A DNA stretch of 64,000 nt from assembly GCA_963793295.1 (NCBI GenBank), contig CAWBZX010000027.1, forward strand, positions 1 through 64,000, in the 5' to 3' direction. Position numbers and translations under genes: made by a program. Below are positions 34,065-43,687 of the stretch, piece by piece. The notes beneath the pieces were generated by a model. That model was given only the letters and a program-made list of their open reading frames with translations. It was not told the DNA's origin and did no database searches. Origin of the DNA: JAHDHW01 sp963793295. Lineage in GTDB: Bacteria > Bacteroidota > Bacteroidia > Chitinophagales > Saprospiraceae. Position 1 is the stretch's first letter; every line of letters begins with the position of its first letter.

Positions 34065-35867
34065 TTATTTTGAAAGAAGTACTTTTTGACTGTAGTTTAT
34101 GTTTTCACCTTTTAGATTAAGGATATACATGCCCGGCTCTTTATCACTTAGATCGAAATAGAACTGGCCGTTGGATATATCGGCAACTTTTTTTGTTTCA
34201 ATCAATTTGCCTAACATATCAAAAAGGGACATTTCAAGATAACTTTCCTTTTTCTCCAGGTCAATTTCGACGACAAATATTCCTGTAGTCGGATTTGGAT
34301 AAATGGCCACGGAAAACCCCTTTTCAATCTCCTTGTTTGAAACAGTTGACCCCAGGTCTTCTATTTTAATATCGTCGATTTGTAAAGCGTATTTGTCTGC
34401 ATCACTGATGGCATGGAAACCAATACTTATGGTTGCGTTTGAAACAGACTGAAAAACAAAGGTTTTGTTATTGTAATCCGGATAAGCATTATCTATTGGA
34501 TCCAGTTTCCAGCTACTTCCCAAAGTGTAAAAATCACCGGAAGATTGATCTTCAGAAAAACCGACTTCAAGCTTCTCCGTGAACACTTCGTTACCTGATT
34601 TTGCGCAAGCATAGGTAAAAGTTAGCCGGTATGCATGATTATTTTTGATCTTAAAACAGGGTGTAAATAAATAATCATCTGCAGGAGTTGTACCGTCGGA
34701 ATTCCAAAAATAAACCGCCAAACCTTCTCCATTATAAGGTCCCCAGTCATTGTTGGTTTCCTGAGCAAATTGCCAGGTTGCATTGTCTCCATTGGAGTTT
34801 TCGGTTTCCCATCCGCTGAAAGATTGACTACTTTCAAATCCCATATCCAGGGAATTGATGGAAAGGTCGAAACAATCGTATGGGCAGGAGCTGGCTCCGT
34901 TGTCTTTCAACTCACTGCGAATGCCGTTCAAGATACCTCTCATTACATTTTTTTGCCCTTGCGTAAACAAGTTCATGCAATCATCATCGGTATAATCCAT
35001 GAAGTTCATATACATGTCATTACTTCCACATGAAGAACCTTGAGCGGGGCAACCAAAATACGAATATTGTGCGTTAGGCGTATCGCTGATTCCATCATCG
35101 CTTGAGCAGCCAATGGGATTGCCATTGGCATCATCAAGTCCCCAAATGTGAGGCATTCCTAAATAATGGCCCACTTCGTGCACCGCTGTTCGACCCCGAT
35201 TACTTTCGTTGATAAAACCAAAGTTGTTGTAATTAATGACGACTCCATCAGAAGTGGTACCCACAATGGTTGGGGTTGGTAAATAACTATAACCAAGTAT
35301 ACTATTATTGGGTATTCCGATCGACCAGATATTCAGGTAAGTGTCACTATTCCATGATGTATTTGGTTTAACGACGTTTTCAATATAATTGATAGAAGGA
35401 ATGGCACCGTACTGATGCCTGGTAATGCCATCAGAAGAGTTGCCGGAAGGACCTGTTTTTGCTAAGCAAAATTCTATTTCTACATCAGCTGCGACACCTT
35501 GAAAAACTGCAGGGGTTTGAGAAGCATCGGCATTCATCCTACGATAATCGTTATTCAGAATATCAATCTGAGAAAAAATAAGATCGTCAGAAATATTTCT
35601 GCCAGAACCCAACGATTCTCCAAAATGGATAACATGGACGACTACAGGAATAGTTATGATTGCTGGAAGATCTCTCGATGCTGCATTTTGAGCCAGCTGT
35701 GGCAAAACGTTTTGCAGATAATTTTGTACTTCTTCCCCATATTCAGGAGATGATAATTCCTGCTGTTGAATCATATATTGAAACCCACATTTTTGATCTT
35801 CAAGTAATTGTGCAGATGAAAAAAGGGGAAGTATTAAAGCAAATAACGGTAAAAATAAACGTAGCAT
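34065..35867 (-). CDS. Secreted M43 (cytophagalysin-like) metalloprotease with T9SS sorting domain
   Basis: The 600-residue product has a signal peptide (ending FSSAQ). The catalytic domain contains AVHEVGHYLGMPHIWG: zinc ligands His230, His234 and His240 with Glu231, followed by the SDDGISDTPNAQ and MNFMDYTDDDCMNLFT pieces of pappalysin/M43 enzymes. A MAM-like beta domain (about 340-510: GFESSQSFSGWETENSNGDN) comes next. The end (YPNPTTGIFVVEID through GENINYSQKVLLSK) is a T9SS type A sorting domain. It should be an extracellular protease. Confidence 0.92.
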   Translation of the reverse strand: MLRLFLPLFALILPLFSSAQLLEDQKCGFQYMIQQQELSSPEYGEEVQNYLQNVLPQLAQNAASRDLPAIITIPVVVHVIHFGESLGSGRNISDDLIFSQIDILNNDYRRMNADASQTPAVFQGVAADVEIEFCLAKTGPSGNSSDGITRHQYGAIPSINYIENVVKPNTSWNSDTYLNIWSIGIPNNSILGYSYLPTPTIVGTTSDGVVINYNNFGFINESNRGRTAVHEVGHYLGMPHIWGLDDANGNPIGCSSDDGISDTPNAQYSYFGCPAQGSSCGSNDMYMNFMDYTDDDCMNLFTQGQKNVMRGILNGIRSELKDNGASSCPYDCFDLSINSLDMGFESSQSFSGWETENSNGDNATWQFAQETNNDWGPYNGEGLAVYFWNSDGTTPADDYLFTPCFKIKNNHAYRLTFTYACAKSGNEVFTEKLEVGFSEDQSSGDFYTLGSSWKLDPIDNAYPDYNNKTFVFQSVSNATISIGFHAISDADKYALQIDDIKIEDLGSTVSNKEIEKGFSVAIYPNPTTGIFVVEIDLEKKESYLEMSLFDMLGKLIETKKVADISNGQFYFDLSDKEPGMYILNLKGENINYSQKVLLSK

Positions 35868-36078
35868 GTTATTGAGATTTAAAACAAAACAGCTTTTTTA
35901 AAAAAAAGGTTATGCTATGGTAAATCTAAATTAAAGAAAATGAACAAATCATACATGTAACGAAACGACAATTTATTAGAAAAAATGCAAAAAAGCTTGT
36001 CAGAAGAAAAGTATTTTAATTACTTGCCAGTTCAAAAATAAACCTAAATTTAACGCTCTTTTTATTAAAAACGAAAAC

Positions 36079-36630
36079 ATGTTTGTACCACTTATAAAAG
36101 AAGAACTTGAAGCTGGATTAGATTATATCCGTCAATCACCCAAAGATAACGGTGTGCTCGAAATGATTGTCATGCGCCCTAAAGATGATGAACGGGAAGT
36201 TTTGGATGAGGGCCAGCTTGATTTGGAATTAGGTCTTATTGGTGACAATTGGAGAACAAAGGGAAGCAAGCGAACTACTAACGGGTTAGGTCATCCCGAT
36301 ATGCAGCTCAACGTGATGAATGCCCGTGCGATTGCTCTTGTAGCCCGAAGCAAAGATCGATGGCAATTAGCGGGAGATCAGCTTTATATCGACCTTGATT
36401 TAAGTGATGAAAATTTATCGGCAGGAGACCAGTTAGTCATTGGTTCGGCTATCATTGAAGTGACCGAAATCCCACACAATGGCTGTAGAAAATTTACGGA
36501 GCGCTTCGGTTTGGAAGCGATGAAATTTGTGAATTCTCCAACTGGAAAGCAATTGCATCTTCGTGGCATCAATGCAAAAGTGGTTAAACCAGGCATCATA
36601 AAACCAGGTGATGTGGTTTCCAAGATCTGA
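36079..36630 (+). CDS. MOSC domain-containing protein
   Basis: The 183-residue product is a stand-alone MOSC domain: LELGLIGDNWRTKGSKRT early, MNARAIALVA, AGDQLYIDLDLSDENLSAGD in the middle, and IIEVTEIPHNGCRKFTERFG with the conserved Cys where the sulfur ligand sits in family members. MOSC proteins handle molybdenum cofactor-bound sulfur (as in MOCOS and mARC). No molybdenum enzyme gene lies near, so the partner is unknown. Confidence 0.85.
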   Translation: MFVPLIKEELEAGLDYIRQSPKDNGVLEMIVMRPKDDEREVLDEGQLDLELGLIGDNWRTKGSKRTTNGLGHPDMQLNVMNARAIALVARSKDRWQLAGDQLYIDLDLSDENLSAGDQLVIGSAIIEVTEIPHNGCRKFTERFGLEAMKFVNSPTGKQLHLRGINAKVVKPGIIKPGDVVSKI

Positions 36631-36667
36631 ACTCGTTTATAGAAGACCATTACTATTCAAAAAAAAA

Positions 36668-36725
36668 TCACGCAAAGGCTTTAATTCATTAGTGTCAATG
36701 TTTTGCTTTCTTAACCTTTGCGTGA
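36668..36725. repeat. Inverted repeat of the CGCAAAGG type between convergent genes
   Basis: TCACGCAAAGG at 36668 pairs with CCTTTGCGTGA ending at 36725; the arms continue with TTAA on both sides. It separates the MOSC and PKD genes, both pointing to it, and may end both transcripts. Confidence 0.55.
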
Positions 36726-36767
36726 AATAATTTCGAAACCATTTTTTTGTTAAACCCTTTTGAAAAT

Positions 36768-38534
36768 CTAAGGATTATTGCTTTTCAAAAAACTGCCATT
36801 ACTTATTAATTGTCCCTTTTCAGTTTTCAGTATAAAATAATATAAGCCGGTTGAGAGCTCTTTTATATCAAAATCGTATTGCCCGATACTTTCGACTTTT
36901 CTGTTCAAAACAGGCTGCCCAAGTTCGTTAAATAAAACAAATTCAAAGAGCTCCCTTTCATTACTTTCGAGACTCAATCTAAACCAGTTACTAGCAGGAT
37001 TTGGATACAGCTCTACTTTTAAATCATCTGAAAGTACTTTTATTGAAGTAATCATCACATCGATCATTTGACAGCTGGTATTAGAGCCTGCAATGTTGGA
37101 AACAGTCAGGCAAACATTATACATGCCAGTAGAAGCATACGTGTGCGAAGGATTTTGCATGATACTGGTATTGCCATCACCAAAATCCCATTCCCATGAA
37201 GTGGGCTGATTGGTTGACTGATCCGAGAAATCGATCGCACCTTGTCCTTGATCCGTGTAGATAAACGCCGCTACTGGTGCAACAACAACCTCAATGTCGA
37301 GCATTTGGCAGTTTGTATCAGAACCGGCACTATTTGTTGCGGTCAGGCAAACATTATACATACCTGAAGAAGCATAAGTATGCGAAGGGTTTTGCTCAGT
37401 ACTCGTATTACTATCACCAAAATCCCACGACCAGGAAGTAGGTTGATTGGTAGACTGATCTGTGAAATCAACAGCACCTTGTCCCTGGTCAGCGTATGTA
37501 AAGGAAGCCACTGGTATAACATCAATGCTTATATCTAAAACGAGGCAAACTACATCTGAACCAGAAATGTTGGAAACAGTCAGGCAAACTGTATACATTC
37601 CCGGAGAGGCATAAGTATGCGAAGGATTTTGCATGGTACTGGTATTGCCATCGCCAAAATCCCATAGCCACGAAGTGGGTAGATTGGTAGATTGATCTGT
37701 AAAATCAACAGTGCCCTGCCCCTGATCGATATAAGAAAACGAAGCAATTGGGGTGTTAAAGGTAGGTTCGAGGTCCTGGAAAGAAACATCGAAGACGTTA
37801 CCATCTTGAATCTCGATATTTACCAAAGATCCCTTGCTTTCTTTTGAGTACCAGCTGTATGAAGTGTCGATAGTCAAATCAGTTTGGAAGGTCTGCCATA
37901 TTCCGAAAAGATAGACCTCAATAGTGTCATAATTAGCAGAAATAACTTCTTCCCTCAAGCCGTCAAAGGAGCCTAAGGGGGTTATTACTGTTCCATAACC
38001 ATCGAAATCTGCATTTTTAATTATCGAAGTTATCAATCTAATTGAATCAACTCCAAGACTTCCTCCATCAGTAGTGATTCTAAATCCGCTTTCGTCCATA
38101 TAGTTAGTACCGTATGTGGTTGGGAGCTCAAATACCTTTTGGCTTGGATCAAAAACCAGATCAAAATAGTCGCCCATACCTGAAGTATCAGCAGACCCTC
38201 CCAAAAATAAGGTGGCATTGCTGTTAATCTCAACATAGGTGTAATCCCCGCCAGATTCAATTGCAAGAGTAGCTGTTGGGAAAGAACTTTCTCCGGGAGT
38301 CCCTGCGGTGCTGATAAAATTGGAAATGGAAGTATCAATTCCTTCAAGGTCCGAAAAATCCCAGGTTTGATTTGCACCAGGAGAACCCACAGTAATGCCT
38401 GGGGTAACATTGGCAGTGATAGTTGCCTGTATATCACCAATCTGAGGCATATCACTCTGGGTAATGGTGATTTGTGAATGGATTGAAAAGCTAAAAGCCA
38501 TCAAAAAAAGGGAAAGTAAAATTTCTTTTTTCAT
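36768..38534 (-). CDS. Secreted PKD-repeat protein with T9SS sorting domain
   Basis: The 588-residue protein has a signal peptide (ending SIHSQ), an N-terminal beta domain of about 240 residues with no family I know, and three PKD domains of 79-80 residues each carrying WDFGDGNTS (WDFGDSNTS in the second), NPSHTYAS and VCLT. The C-terminus (LYPNPASNWFRLSL to GSFLKSNNP) is a T9SS sorting domain. PKD modules usually help surface adhesion or polymer binding. No catalytic motif seen. Confidence 0.88.
   Translation of the reverse strand: MKKEILLSLFLMAFSFSIHSQITITQSDMPQIGDIQATITANVTPGITVGSPGANQTWDFSDLEGIDTSISNFISTAGTPGESSFPTATLAIESGGDYTYVEINSNATLFLGGSADTSGMGDYFDLVFDPSQKVFELPTTYGTNYMDESGFRITTDGGSLGVDSIRLITSIIKNADFDGYGTVITPLGSFDGLREEVISANYDTIEVYLFGIWQTFQTDLTIDTSYSWYSKESKGSLVNIEIQDGNVFDVSFQDLEPTFNTPIASFSYIDQGQGTVDFTDQSTNLPTSWLWDFGDGNTSTMQNPSHTYASPGMYTVCLTVSNISGSDVVCLVLDISIDVIPVASFTYADQGQGAVDFTDQSTNQPTSWSWDFGDSNTSTEQNPSHTYASSGMYNVCLTATNSAGSDTNCQMLDIEVVVAPVAAFIYTDQGQGAIDFSDQSTNQPTSWEWDFGDGNTSIMQNPSHTYASTGMYNVCLTVSNIAGSNTSCQMIDVMITSIKVLSDDLKVELYPNPASNWFRLSLESNERELFEFVLFNELGQPVLNRKVESIGQYDFDIKELSTGLYYFILKTEKGQLISNGSFLKSNNP
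37038..37752 (-). repeat. Three tandem PKD-encoding DNA repeats
   Basis: Units start at 37752, 37514 and 37277 on the minus strand and are 237-240 bp long. They are clearly similar at base level over most of their length, including the ATACTAAC-like and CATCCC-like positions of the WDFGDGNTS and NPSHTYAS codons. This marks recent duplication or gene conversion, and makes length change by recombination possible. Confidence 0.7.
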
Positions 38535-38718
38535 GATCTATTTGATTTTATATTAAAAATGAGGTTAGGCCCGAATTTAATCATTTAAATCAATTTTGAG
38601 AATTTCTTTTGGGTATTTTAATTCCCTGAAAAGGCAAATCTTTTTATCGGGAGATCAAGCGACCAGAAAATAATCTCTGGATTTGATGAGTGGAAGTAAA
38701 CGTTTTAAAAATGAAGTT

Positions 38719-38726
38719 TAACTTTG
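38719..38726 (+). promoter_or_regulatory. -7 element for the GT9 gene
   Basis: TAACTTTG fits TAnnTTTG exactly, 19 bases before ATG 38746, giving a leader of about 13 bases. Confidence 0.5.
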
Positions 38727-38745
38727 CATTTTCAGTTCAATAATA

Positions 38746-39747
38746 ATGACAGCCAGAAGTAAAAAAATATTGGTGATAAGATTTAGTTCGATTGGAGATA
38801 TTGTCCTTACTACTCCCGTTGTTCGATGTCTGTATAAACAAATGAACGCTGAAGTGCATTTTTTGACCAAAGATCCTTTCCGGACAATTGTTGAAACGAA
38901 TCCATACATCTCTAAGGTTTACAGTGTAAAAAAAGAAGTCAGTGAGGTGATCGAAACCCTCAAAACAGAAGCTTATGATTATGTGATTGATTTGCATAAA
39001 AATATTCGGAGCTTCCAGGTGAAAAGAGCTTTAAAGGCTGCTAATTTTTCTTTTTATAAACTCAATTTTGAAAAGTGGCTGATGGTTAATTTTAAATTGG
39101 ATCGCCTCCCAAATGTCCATATTGTTGATCGATATCTTGAGACAGTCTCTTCACTCGGAGTGGTTAAAGATGGCAATGGTTTGGACTATTTCATTCCTCC
39201 TGAAATGGAAATCGATGCTTTGCAATTTATAGCTGAAAAAATAAAGGAGAAACCTTTAAAATATCTTGTATTTGCCATTGGAGCAGCGCATACCACTAAG
39301 CGTCTTCCGACTGAAAAAATCATAGAGATTTGTAAAAAAATTAACCTGCCTGTCGTATTATTAGGTGGTCCGGGAGACAGAGAAACTGGTATTAAAATCC
39401 AGGAAGCTGCTGGGAAACATGTCATTAATACCTGTGGAGAATTGAAGTTGCATCAATCAGCTTCAATGGTCCGCCAAGCGCATAAAGTCATCACACACGA
39501 TACCGGCATGATGCACATTGCCGCAGCTTATAGTAAAACCATTATTTCTATTTGGGGCAATACCATACCCGAATTTGGGATGTTTCCTTATTACCCTAAT
39601 GGTGTAAACAATAATATTACTATTGAAATAGGCGGTTTGTCCTGCCGACCTTGTTCAAAAATAGGCTTTCAAAAATGTCCCAAAGGTCATTTTAGATGTA
39701 TGAATCAGATTAATATTGAAAAAATAGCTGATTTAGCGAATAGCTAA
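38746..39747 (+). CDS. Glycosyltransferase family 9 (heptosyltransferase-like)
   Basis: The 333-residue protein has the GT9 layout: KILVIRFSSIGDIVLTTPVV at the start (the FSSIGD loop), a first Rossmann domain, and the second domain with LVFAIGAAHTTKRLPTEKI, VVLLGGPGDRE and the donor-binding VITHDTGMMHIAAAYSKTII. GT9 enzymes move heptose from ADP-heptose to lipopolysaccharide core. A late Cys-rich loop (LSCRPCSKIGFQKCPKGHFRC) is common in this branch. It is a lone gene. Confidence 0.9.
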   Translation: MTARSKKILVIRFSSIGDIVLTTPVVRCLYKQMNAEVHFLTKDPFRTIVETNPYISKVYSVKKEVSEVIETLKTEAYDYVIDLHKNIRSFQVKRALKAANFSFYKLNFEKWLMVNFKLDRLPNVHIVDRYLETVSSLGVVKDGNGLDYFIPPEMEIDALQFIAEKIKEKPLKYLVFAIGAAHTTKRLPTEKIIEICKKINLPVVLLGGPGDRETGIKIQEAAGKHVINTCGELKLHQSASMVRQAHKVITHDTGMMHIAAAYSKTIISIWGNTIPEFGMFPYYPNGVNNNITIEIGGLSCRPCSKIGFQKCPKGHFRCMNQINIEKIADLANS

Positions 39748-40047
39748 AACTAATGTTTTTCGAAAGGGAAAAAGCCACAATTATCCCAATTCTTCAGGCA
39801 GATACAAAGATTATCTTTTATCATATTGGGACAGAAAATCACCCTGATTTAGCCAGATAGACAAGAGCAGGTCTTTGTTATTGTCGATTTTGTCGCTTAA
39901 AGGTTATTTTATAAATAAATAGAGTTGGCTAATTTAGCTTTAACATCTAACTTGCCGTAAATTCTTCAAAAGTTTTGAGAAAAAAGCCTATATTTCGCTT
40001 TTATCTAATGCAAAAGCTGTTTTTAAATTAATGCAAAAAGAAAGTTT
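39748..40047. other. Intergenic stretch before the PorP-like gene, nothing clear
   Basis: 300 bp of AT-rich sequence. A one-mismatch -7 element (TATATTTC, near 39990) is the only promoter-like feature. No ORF or hairpin with a T-run was found. Confidence 0.4.
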
Positions 40048-41088
40048 ATGAAATTTGTAAAACCTCTACTCTTTTTCCTTACTGTTTTCTTTTATGAGGC
40101 CGTTGTTGCGCAGGATATACACTGGACGATGTACGATATGTCGCCGCTGACGCTAAATCCTGCCAATACAGGGGCCTATGAAGGGACCTTTCGAATCGGC
40201 GGAATCTACCGCGACCAATACAATAGTATTTCAAACGCTACCGGTTTTAAAACCCCTTCTTTTTATATAGATGCTCCGATCATCAGAGGATTTGGTAAAA
40301 GAGATTGGGTAGGTGTCGGTTTTGTATTATATAATGATGAGGCTGGTGCCGGTAAACTGACCACCTTAGGTACTTTGTTTTCCGCTTCTTATCACCTTTC
40401 TTTAAATAAAAAGGGAACAACCCATTTGACTTTTGGTGCCCAGGGAGGTATGATGCAAAGGAAAGTGGATGCAAATACACTTAGCTGGATATTCGAACGG
40501 GAGTTGTCCTCCGAAGTAAACCCGGGTACTGGAGGAGTTACTCAGGGTATGGACGGTGATCGCTCAAAATTTGAAGGTGACAAAAGATTTGTTGATTTCA
40601 ATGGAGGGTTGATGCTGACCAGTAAACTGAACAAAACCATGGATTTTAAACTCGGATTGGTTTTCAAACACATTACCCAACCGGAGTATAATTTGGACGC
40701 TGCCTCTCCTGAAAAGCTACCCATGAGAATGACGGCTCATGGTACTTTCAATATTGGGTTATCTGAAAAGTGGATGCTTTCCCCCTCCTTCGTTTTTAAT
40801 AGTATCACAAAAATGAATGAAGGTGCGGTTCAGGCTTTGTTAGGCTACCATTTTAATCCTGATTTGACTTTAAGATTTGGCCCGGGTTATCGTCTTGGAG
40901 ATGCTGCTGCTGTTATTGTAGGTATGGATTATAAGCAGTTTAGAGTAGGTGCAAGTTATGACATCACAGTTTCGGAACTCAGCAATGCCAATAAAAACCA
41001 GGGAGGATTTGAAATAGGGGTATGGTACATCGCTCGTATTTTCAAGCAGCCTGTTGCTAAGCCGGTTATCTTTTGTCCTCGTTTTTAA
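40048..41088 (+). CDS. PorP/SprF-family type IX secretion membrane protein
   Basis: The 346-residue product has a signal peptide (ending VVAQ) and the PorP/SprF opening DIHWTMYDMSPLTLNPANTG, then GTFRIGGIYRDQYNS, many beta strands (FTTLGTLFSASYHLSL pattern), FGAQGGMMQRKVD and an end rich in aromatic strands. Such proteins sit in the outer membrane and attach T9SS cargo, often a partner protein with a type B sorting domain. The PorE-like gene follows at 84 bp. SprF paralogues are numerous, so the cargo cannot be named. Confidence 0.88.
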   Translation: MKFVKPLLFFLTVFFYEAVVAQDIHWTMYDMSPLTLNPANTGAYEGTFRIGGIYRDQYNSISNATGFKTPSFYIDAPIIRGFGKRDWVGVGFVLYNDEAGAGKLTTLGTLFSASYHLSLNKKGTTHLTFGAQGGMMQRKVDANTLSWIFERELSSEVNPGTGGVTQGMDGDRSKFEGDKRFVDFNGGLMLTSKLNKTMDFKLGLVFKHITQPEYNLDAASPEKLPMRMTAHGTFNIGLSEKWMLSPSFVFNSITKMNEGAVQALLGYHFNPDLTLRFGPGYRLGDAAAVIVGMDYKQFRVGASYDITVSELSNANKNQGGFEIGVWYIARIFKQPVAKPVIFCPRF

Positions 41089-41171
41089 CATAAGATAAAC
41101 TGTATATTATTGCGTTTTAATTAAGCGTTTATTTTAAAAGCTAAAAACACTCAAAATCAAGTTATAAGATA

Positions 41172-43178
41172 ATGAGAAATCTCCTAACTATATGTTTAAT
41201 AGCACTATTTGCCGGTGCTTTAGTTGCTCAACCACTAAACAGAGCGACCCCTGAAGCAAACCTCAAGTTTGCAGATGAATTGTATGAATCGCAGGATTAT
41301 TATAATGCACTCGAAAAATATGAGTTGTATTATGAAGAAAATAAAGATTTGGCAGTAGCCTTCAAGGTAGCCAATATCAATGAACAACTTCGCGATTATC
41401 GTAAAGCCGAACGATGGTACAAACGAATTGTCAACAAACGATCGACTAAGGAAGTTAATCCTTATATGCCTGATGCCAGATTCAAATATGCTCAAATGCT
41501 GAAAATGAACGGAGATTATGCTGATTCGAGGGCTGCGTTCCAACTATTTATCAGCGAAGCAGAAGATCCAGCCATGATAGTAAAAGCGAAAAGAGAGGTG
41601 GCTGGTTGTGAATTAGCCATGAAGCTAGACCCCGTTCCGGGCCTAACTATTGAAAATGCCGGTAAAAAGGTAAATTCGAAATATTCTGAATATTCACCAG
41701 TTTTGGTAGAGGGGGATATGATGTACTTTACAGCCATTAAAGCGGATGAAGTTATCGTTATCGAAGATGCTAACGAAGATTTTCACTCCAAAGCTTTTGT
41801 TGCCCGAAAAACAGATAAAGGCTGGGGTGATCCAAGTCCGCTAAGCCTGAATGTCAACAGAGAAGGATATCACGTAGGCAACCTGTGCCTTTCTGAAGAC
41901 GGAGAACGCTTATATTTCACCCGCGTGCTTTTGACAAATAGTATTCCCACAGAAAGTAAGCTTTATGTCAGCAAGAAAGTATCCGATGGGTGGGGTGGTG
42001 CCAATTTGGTGGAAGGAATTAATGGCGATTACCTGGTAAGACAACCTGCTGAAGGCGAATTATACGGTCAAAAAGTGTTGTTCTTTGCTTCAAATATGGA
42101 TGAAAAAAATGGTAGCGATATTTATTATTCTACAATAAAAGGAGACACCTATTCTGCTCCCGTTAGCCTTGGTGATGTCATTAATACCGACGGAGACGAA
42201 GAAACCCCCTTTTATAGAGATGGTACGCTATATTTTAGTTCTACCGGGCATGTTGGCTTGGGAGGATTTGATATTTTTTCTTCTACCTGGGACGGAAATA
42301 TCTGGAGCGAACCTGTAAATATGGGTGAAGGATATAATTCTTCCGTTGATGATTTATATTTCTCGATAGATAAAGAAGGGTATAATGGCTTTTTGATTTC
42401 AAATAGAGAAGGCACTAAATCTGCTCACGGTAGAACCTGCTGCAATGATATCTGGACAGTGAGCAAAGAAAAAATTGTTGTCCAGTTGGTTGCAACTACC
42501 TTCTCCGAAAAAGAGGCTTTGAATGGCGCAACAGTTACTTTAATTGAGTCAGCCGATGGCGTGACAGGTGATCCTGTTGTGAATACAAAAGAAAATACAA
42601 ACTCCTTTTCGTTTCCGATTAATCGTGATGTCTCGTACACCATCATTGCTCAAAAAGATGGCTTTGTTGGAGATACCCTTACCTTTGAAACGATGGGGGT
42701 TACTGCTTCCAGAATTTTTGAAAAGCAACTTTTTCTGACACCTGAAGAGCCGGAGTATGAAACTTATACCATTGATGAACCAATCGAGTTGGGTAACATT
42801 TATTATGATTTTGATAAATGGGATATTCTTCCAGATGCAGAAAAGGATCTTGCCGTTTTGGAAGAACTCATGTTAAAATATCCAGACATGGTTATTGAAC
42901 TTTCTTCTCATACAGATGCCCAAGGTAAGTCAAAGTATAATCAGCGATTATCTCAAAAACGTGCTGAATCTGCAAAAACATGGTTGACAGGCCACGGTAT
43001 TAGCGAGGATCGTATCAAACCTGTTGGTTATGGAGAGTCTCAAATTCGAAACAAATGTGTCGACGGAGTAAAATGTTCGGATGAAGAACATCGCTATAAC
43101 CGTCGTACGGAGTTTAAAATCGTTGCAGGGCCTACCAGTATTCAGATTGAAAAGACTCGGTTGAAAAAAAAAGATTAG
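41172..43178 (+). CDS. PorE-like OmpA-family protein (TPR, PD40 repeats, OmpA)
   Basis: The 668-residue product has a signal peptide (ending LVAQ), TPR units at about 30-145 (FADELYESQDYYNALEKYEL, ERWYKRIVNKRS), PD40/WD40-like blades at about 165-420 (YFTAIKADEVIVIEDA, LCLSEDGERLYFTR, GTLYFSSTGHVGLGGFDIF), a carboxypeptidase-regulatory-like domain (about 435-530) and an OmpA domain from residue 542 (NIYYDFDKWDIL, SSHTDAQGKSKYNQRLSQKR). This is the PorE order, a T9SS-associated peptidoglycan-binding protein. A frequent partner of PorP/SprF genes, as here. Confidence 0.88.
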   Translation: MRNLLTICLIALFAGALVAQPLNRATPEANLKFADELYESQDYYNALEKYELYYEENKDLAVAFKVANINEQLRDYRKAERWYKRIVNKRSTKEVNPYMPDARFKYAQMLKMNGDYADSRAAFQLFISEAEDPAMIVKAKREVAGCELAMKLDPVPGLTIENAGKKVNSKYSEYSPVLVEGDMMYFTAIKADEVIVIEDANEDFHSKAFVARKTDKGWGDPSPLSLNVNREGYHVGNLCLSEDGERLYFTRVLLTNSIPTESKLYVSKKVSDGWGGANLVEGINGDYLVRQPAEGELYGQKVLFFASNMDEKNGSDIYYSTIKGDTYSAPVSLGDVINTDGDEETPFYRDGTLYFSSTGHVGLGGFDIFSSTWDGNIWSEPVNMGEGYNSSVDDLYFSIDKEGYNGFLISNREGTKSAHGRTCCNDIWTVSKEKIVVQLVATTFSEKEALNGATVTLIESADGVTGDPVVNTKENTNSFSFPINRDVSYTIIAQKDGFVGDTLTFETMGVTASRIFEKQLFLTPEEPEYETYTIDEPIELGNIYYDFDKWDILPDAEKDLAVLEELMLKYPDMVIELSSHTDAQGKSKYNQRLSQKRAESAKTWLTGHGISEDRIKPVGYGESQIRNKCVDGVKCSDEEHRYNRRTEFKIVAGPTSIQIEKTRLKKKD

Positions 43179-43225
43179 AAACAACAACTAGTTCTAAAGA
43201 TATCCAGCCCAAAAGTGGGCCGGTG

Positions 43226-43546
43226 ATGACTTTCAATCATACGTTTTTTGATTTTGGGAAGGTAAAAAAAGGAGAAAAACGAACCCATGTTTTTCCTTTT
43301 ACAAATACCGGTGACGAAGTTTTAGTGATAGAATTTGTTTCAGGTTGTGAATGTACTACATTGGAATGGCCTGAATTTGAAAAATTCAAACCCGGAGAAA
43401 GCGGAGAGATCAAAGCTATATTTGATAGCTCAACCGAAGAAGGTGATGTCACTAAAACAATAGATATTTTGTTGGAGCACAAAGATCCAAAAACGGGCTA
43501 TCAGGTCATTATGGATTTAAAATACAGGGCTATTATTTTTGAATAG
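43226..43546 (+). CDS. DUF1573 protein without signal peptide
   Basis: The product reads TFNHTFFDFGKVKKGEKRTH, FPFTNTGDEVLVIEFVSGC, CTTLEWPEFEKFKPGESGEI and a terminal strand, a textbook DUF1573 Ig-like domain with its paired cysteines. ATG 43226 is used; GTG 43223 is the codon just before it. The usual secreted form has a signal peptide, missing here, so it could be cytoplasmic or its start could be mis-placed. It follows the PorE-like gene by 47 bp. Confidence 0.75.
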   Translation: MTFNHTFFDFGKVKKGEKRTHVFPFTNTGDEVLVIEFVSGCECTTLEWPEFEKFKPGESGEIKAIFDSSTEEGDVTKTIDILLEHKDPKTGYQVIMDLKYRAIIFE

Positions 43547-43557
43547 TCGCTTATTAA

Positions 43558-43601
43558 AATAAAGAAGCTGCAATATTCTAGAATATTGCAGCTTCTTTAT
43601 T
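43558..43601. terminator. Bidirectional intrinsic terminator
   Basis: The 44-bp perfect dyad AATAAAGAAGCTGCAATATTCT|AGAATATTGC... (arms at 43558-43579 and 43580-43601) lies between the DUF1573 gene and the leftward gene at 43688. T-runs follow the stem on each strand. Confidence 0.8.
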
Positions 43602-43687
43602 GATATCAATTAGGAAAAAATGTATAAAAGAATCCCCTCACGTTAAGTCAATAACTTTCTTAAAAACTTTTGGCAGCATCATTCATA

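Noticed and set aside
37038..37752. PKD DNA repeats as a CRISPR array
   Set aside because: Units are 237-240 bp, in frame and encode PKD domains.
39748..40047. A riboswitch or small RNA before the PorP-like gene
   Set aside because: No conserved fold, strong hairpin or T-run could be recognised by eye.
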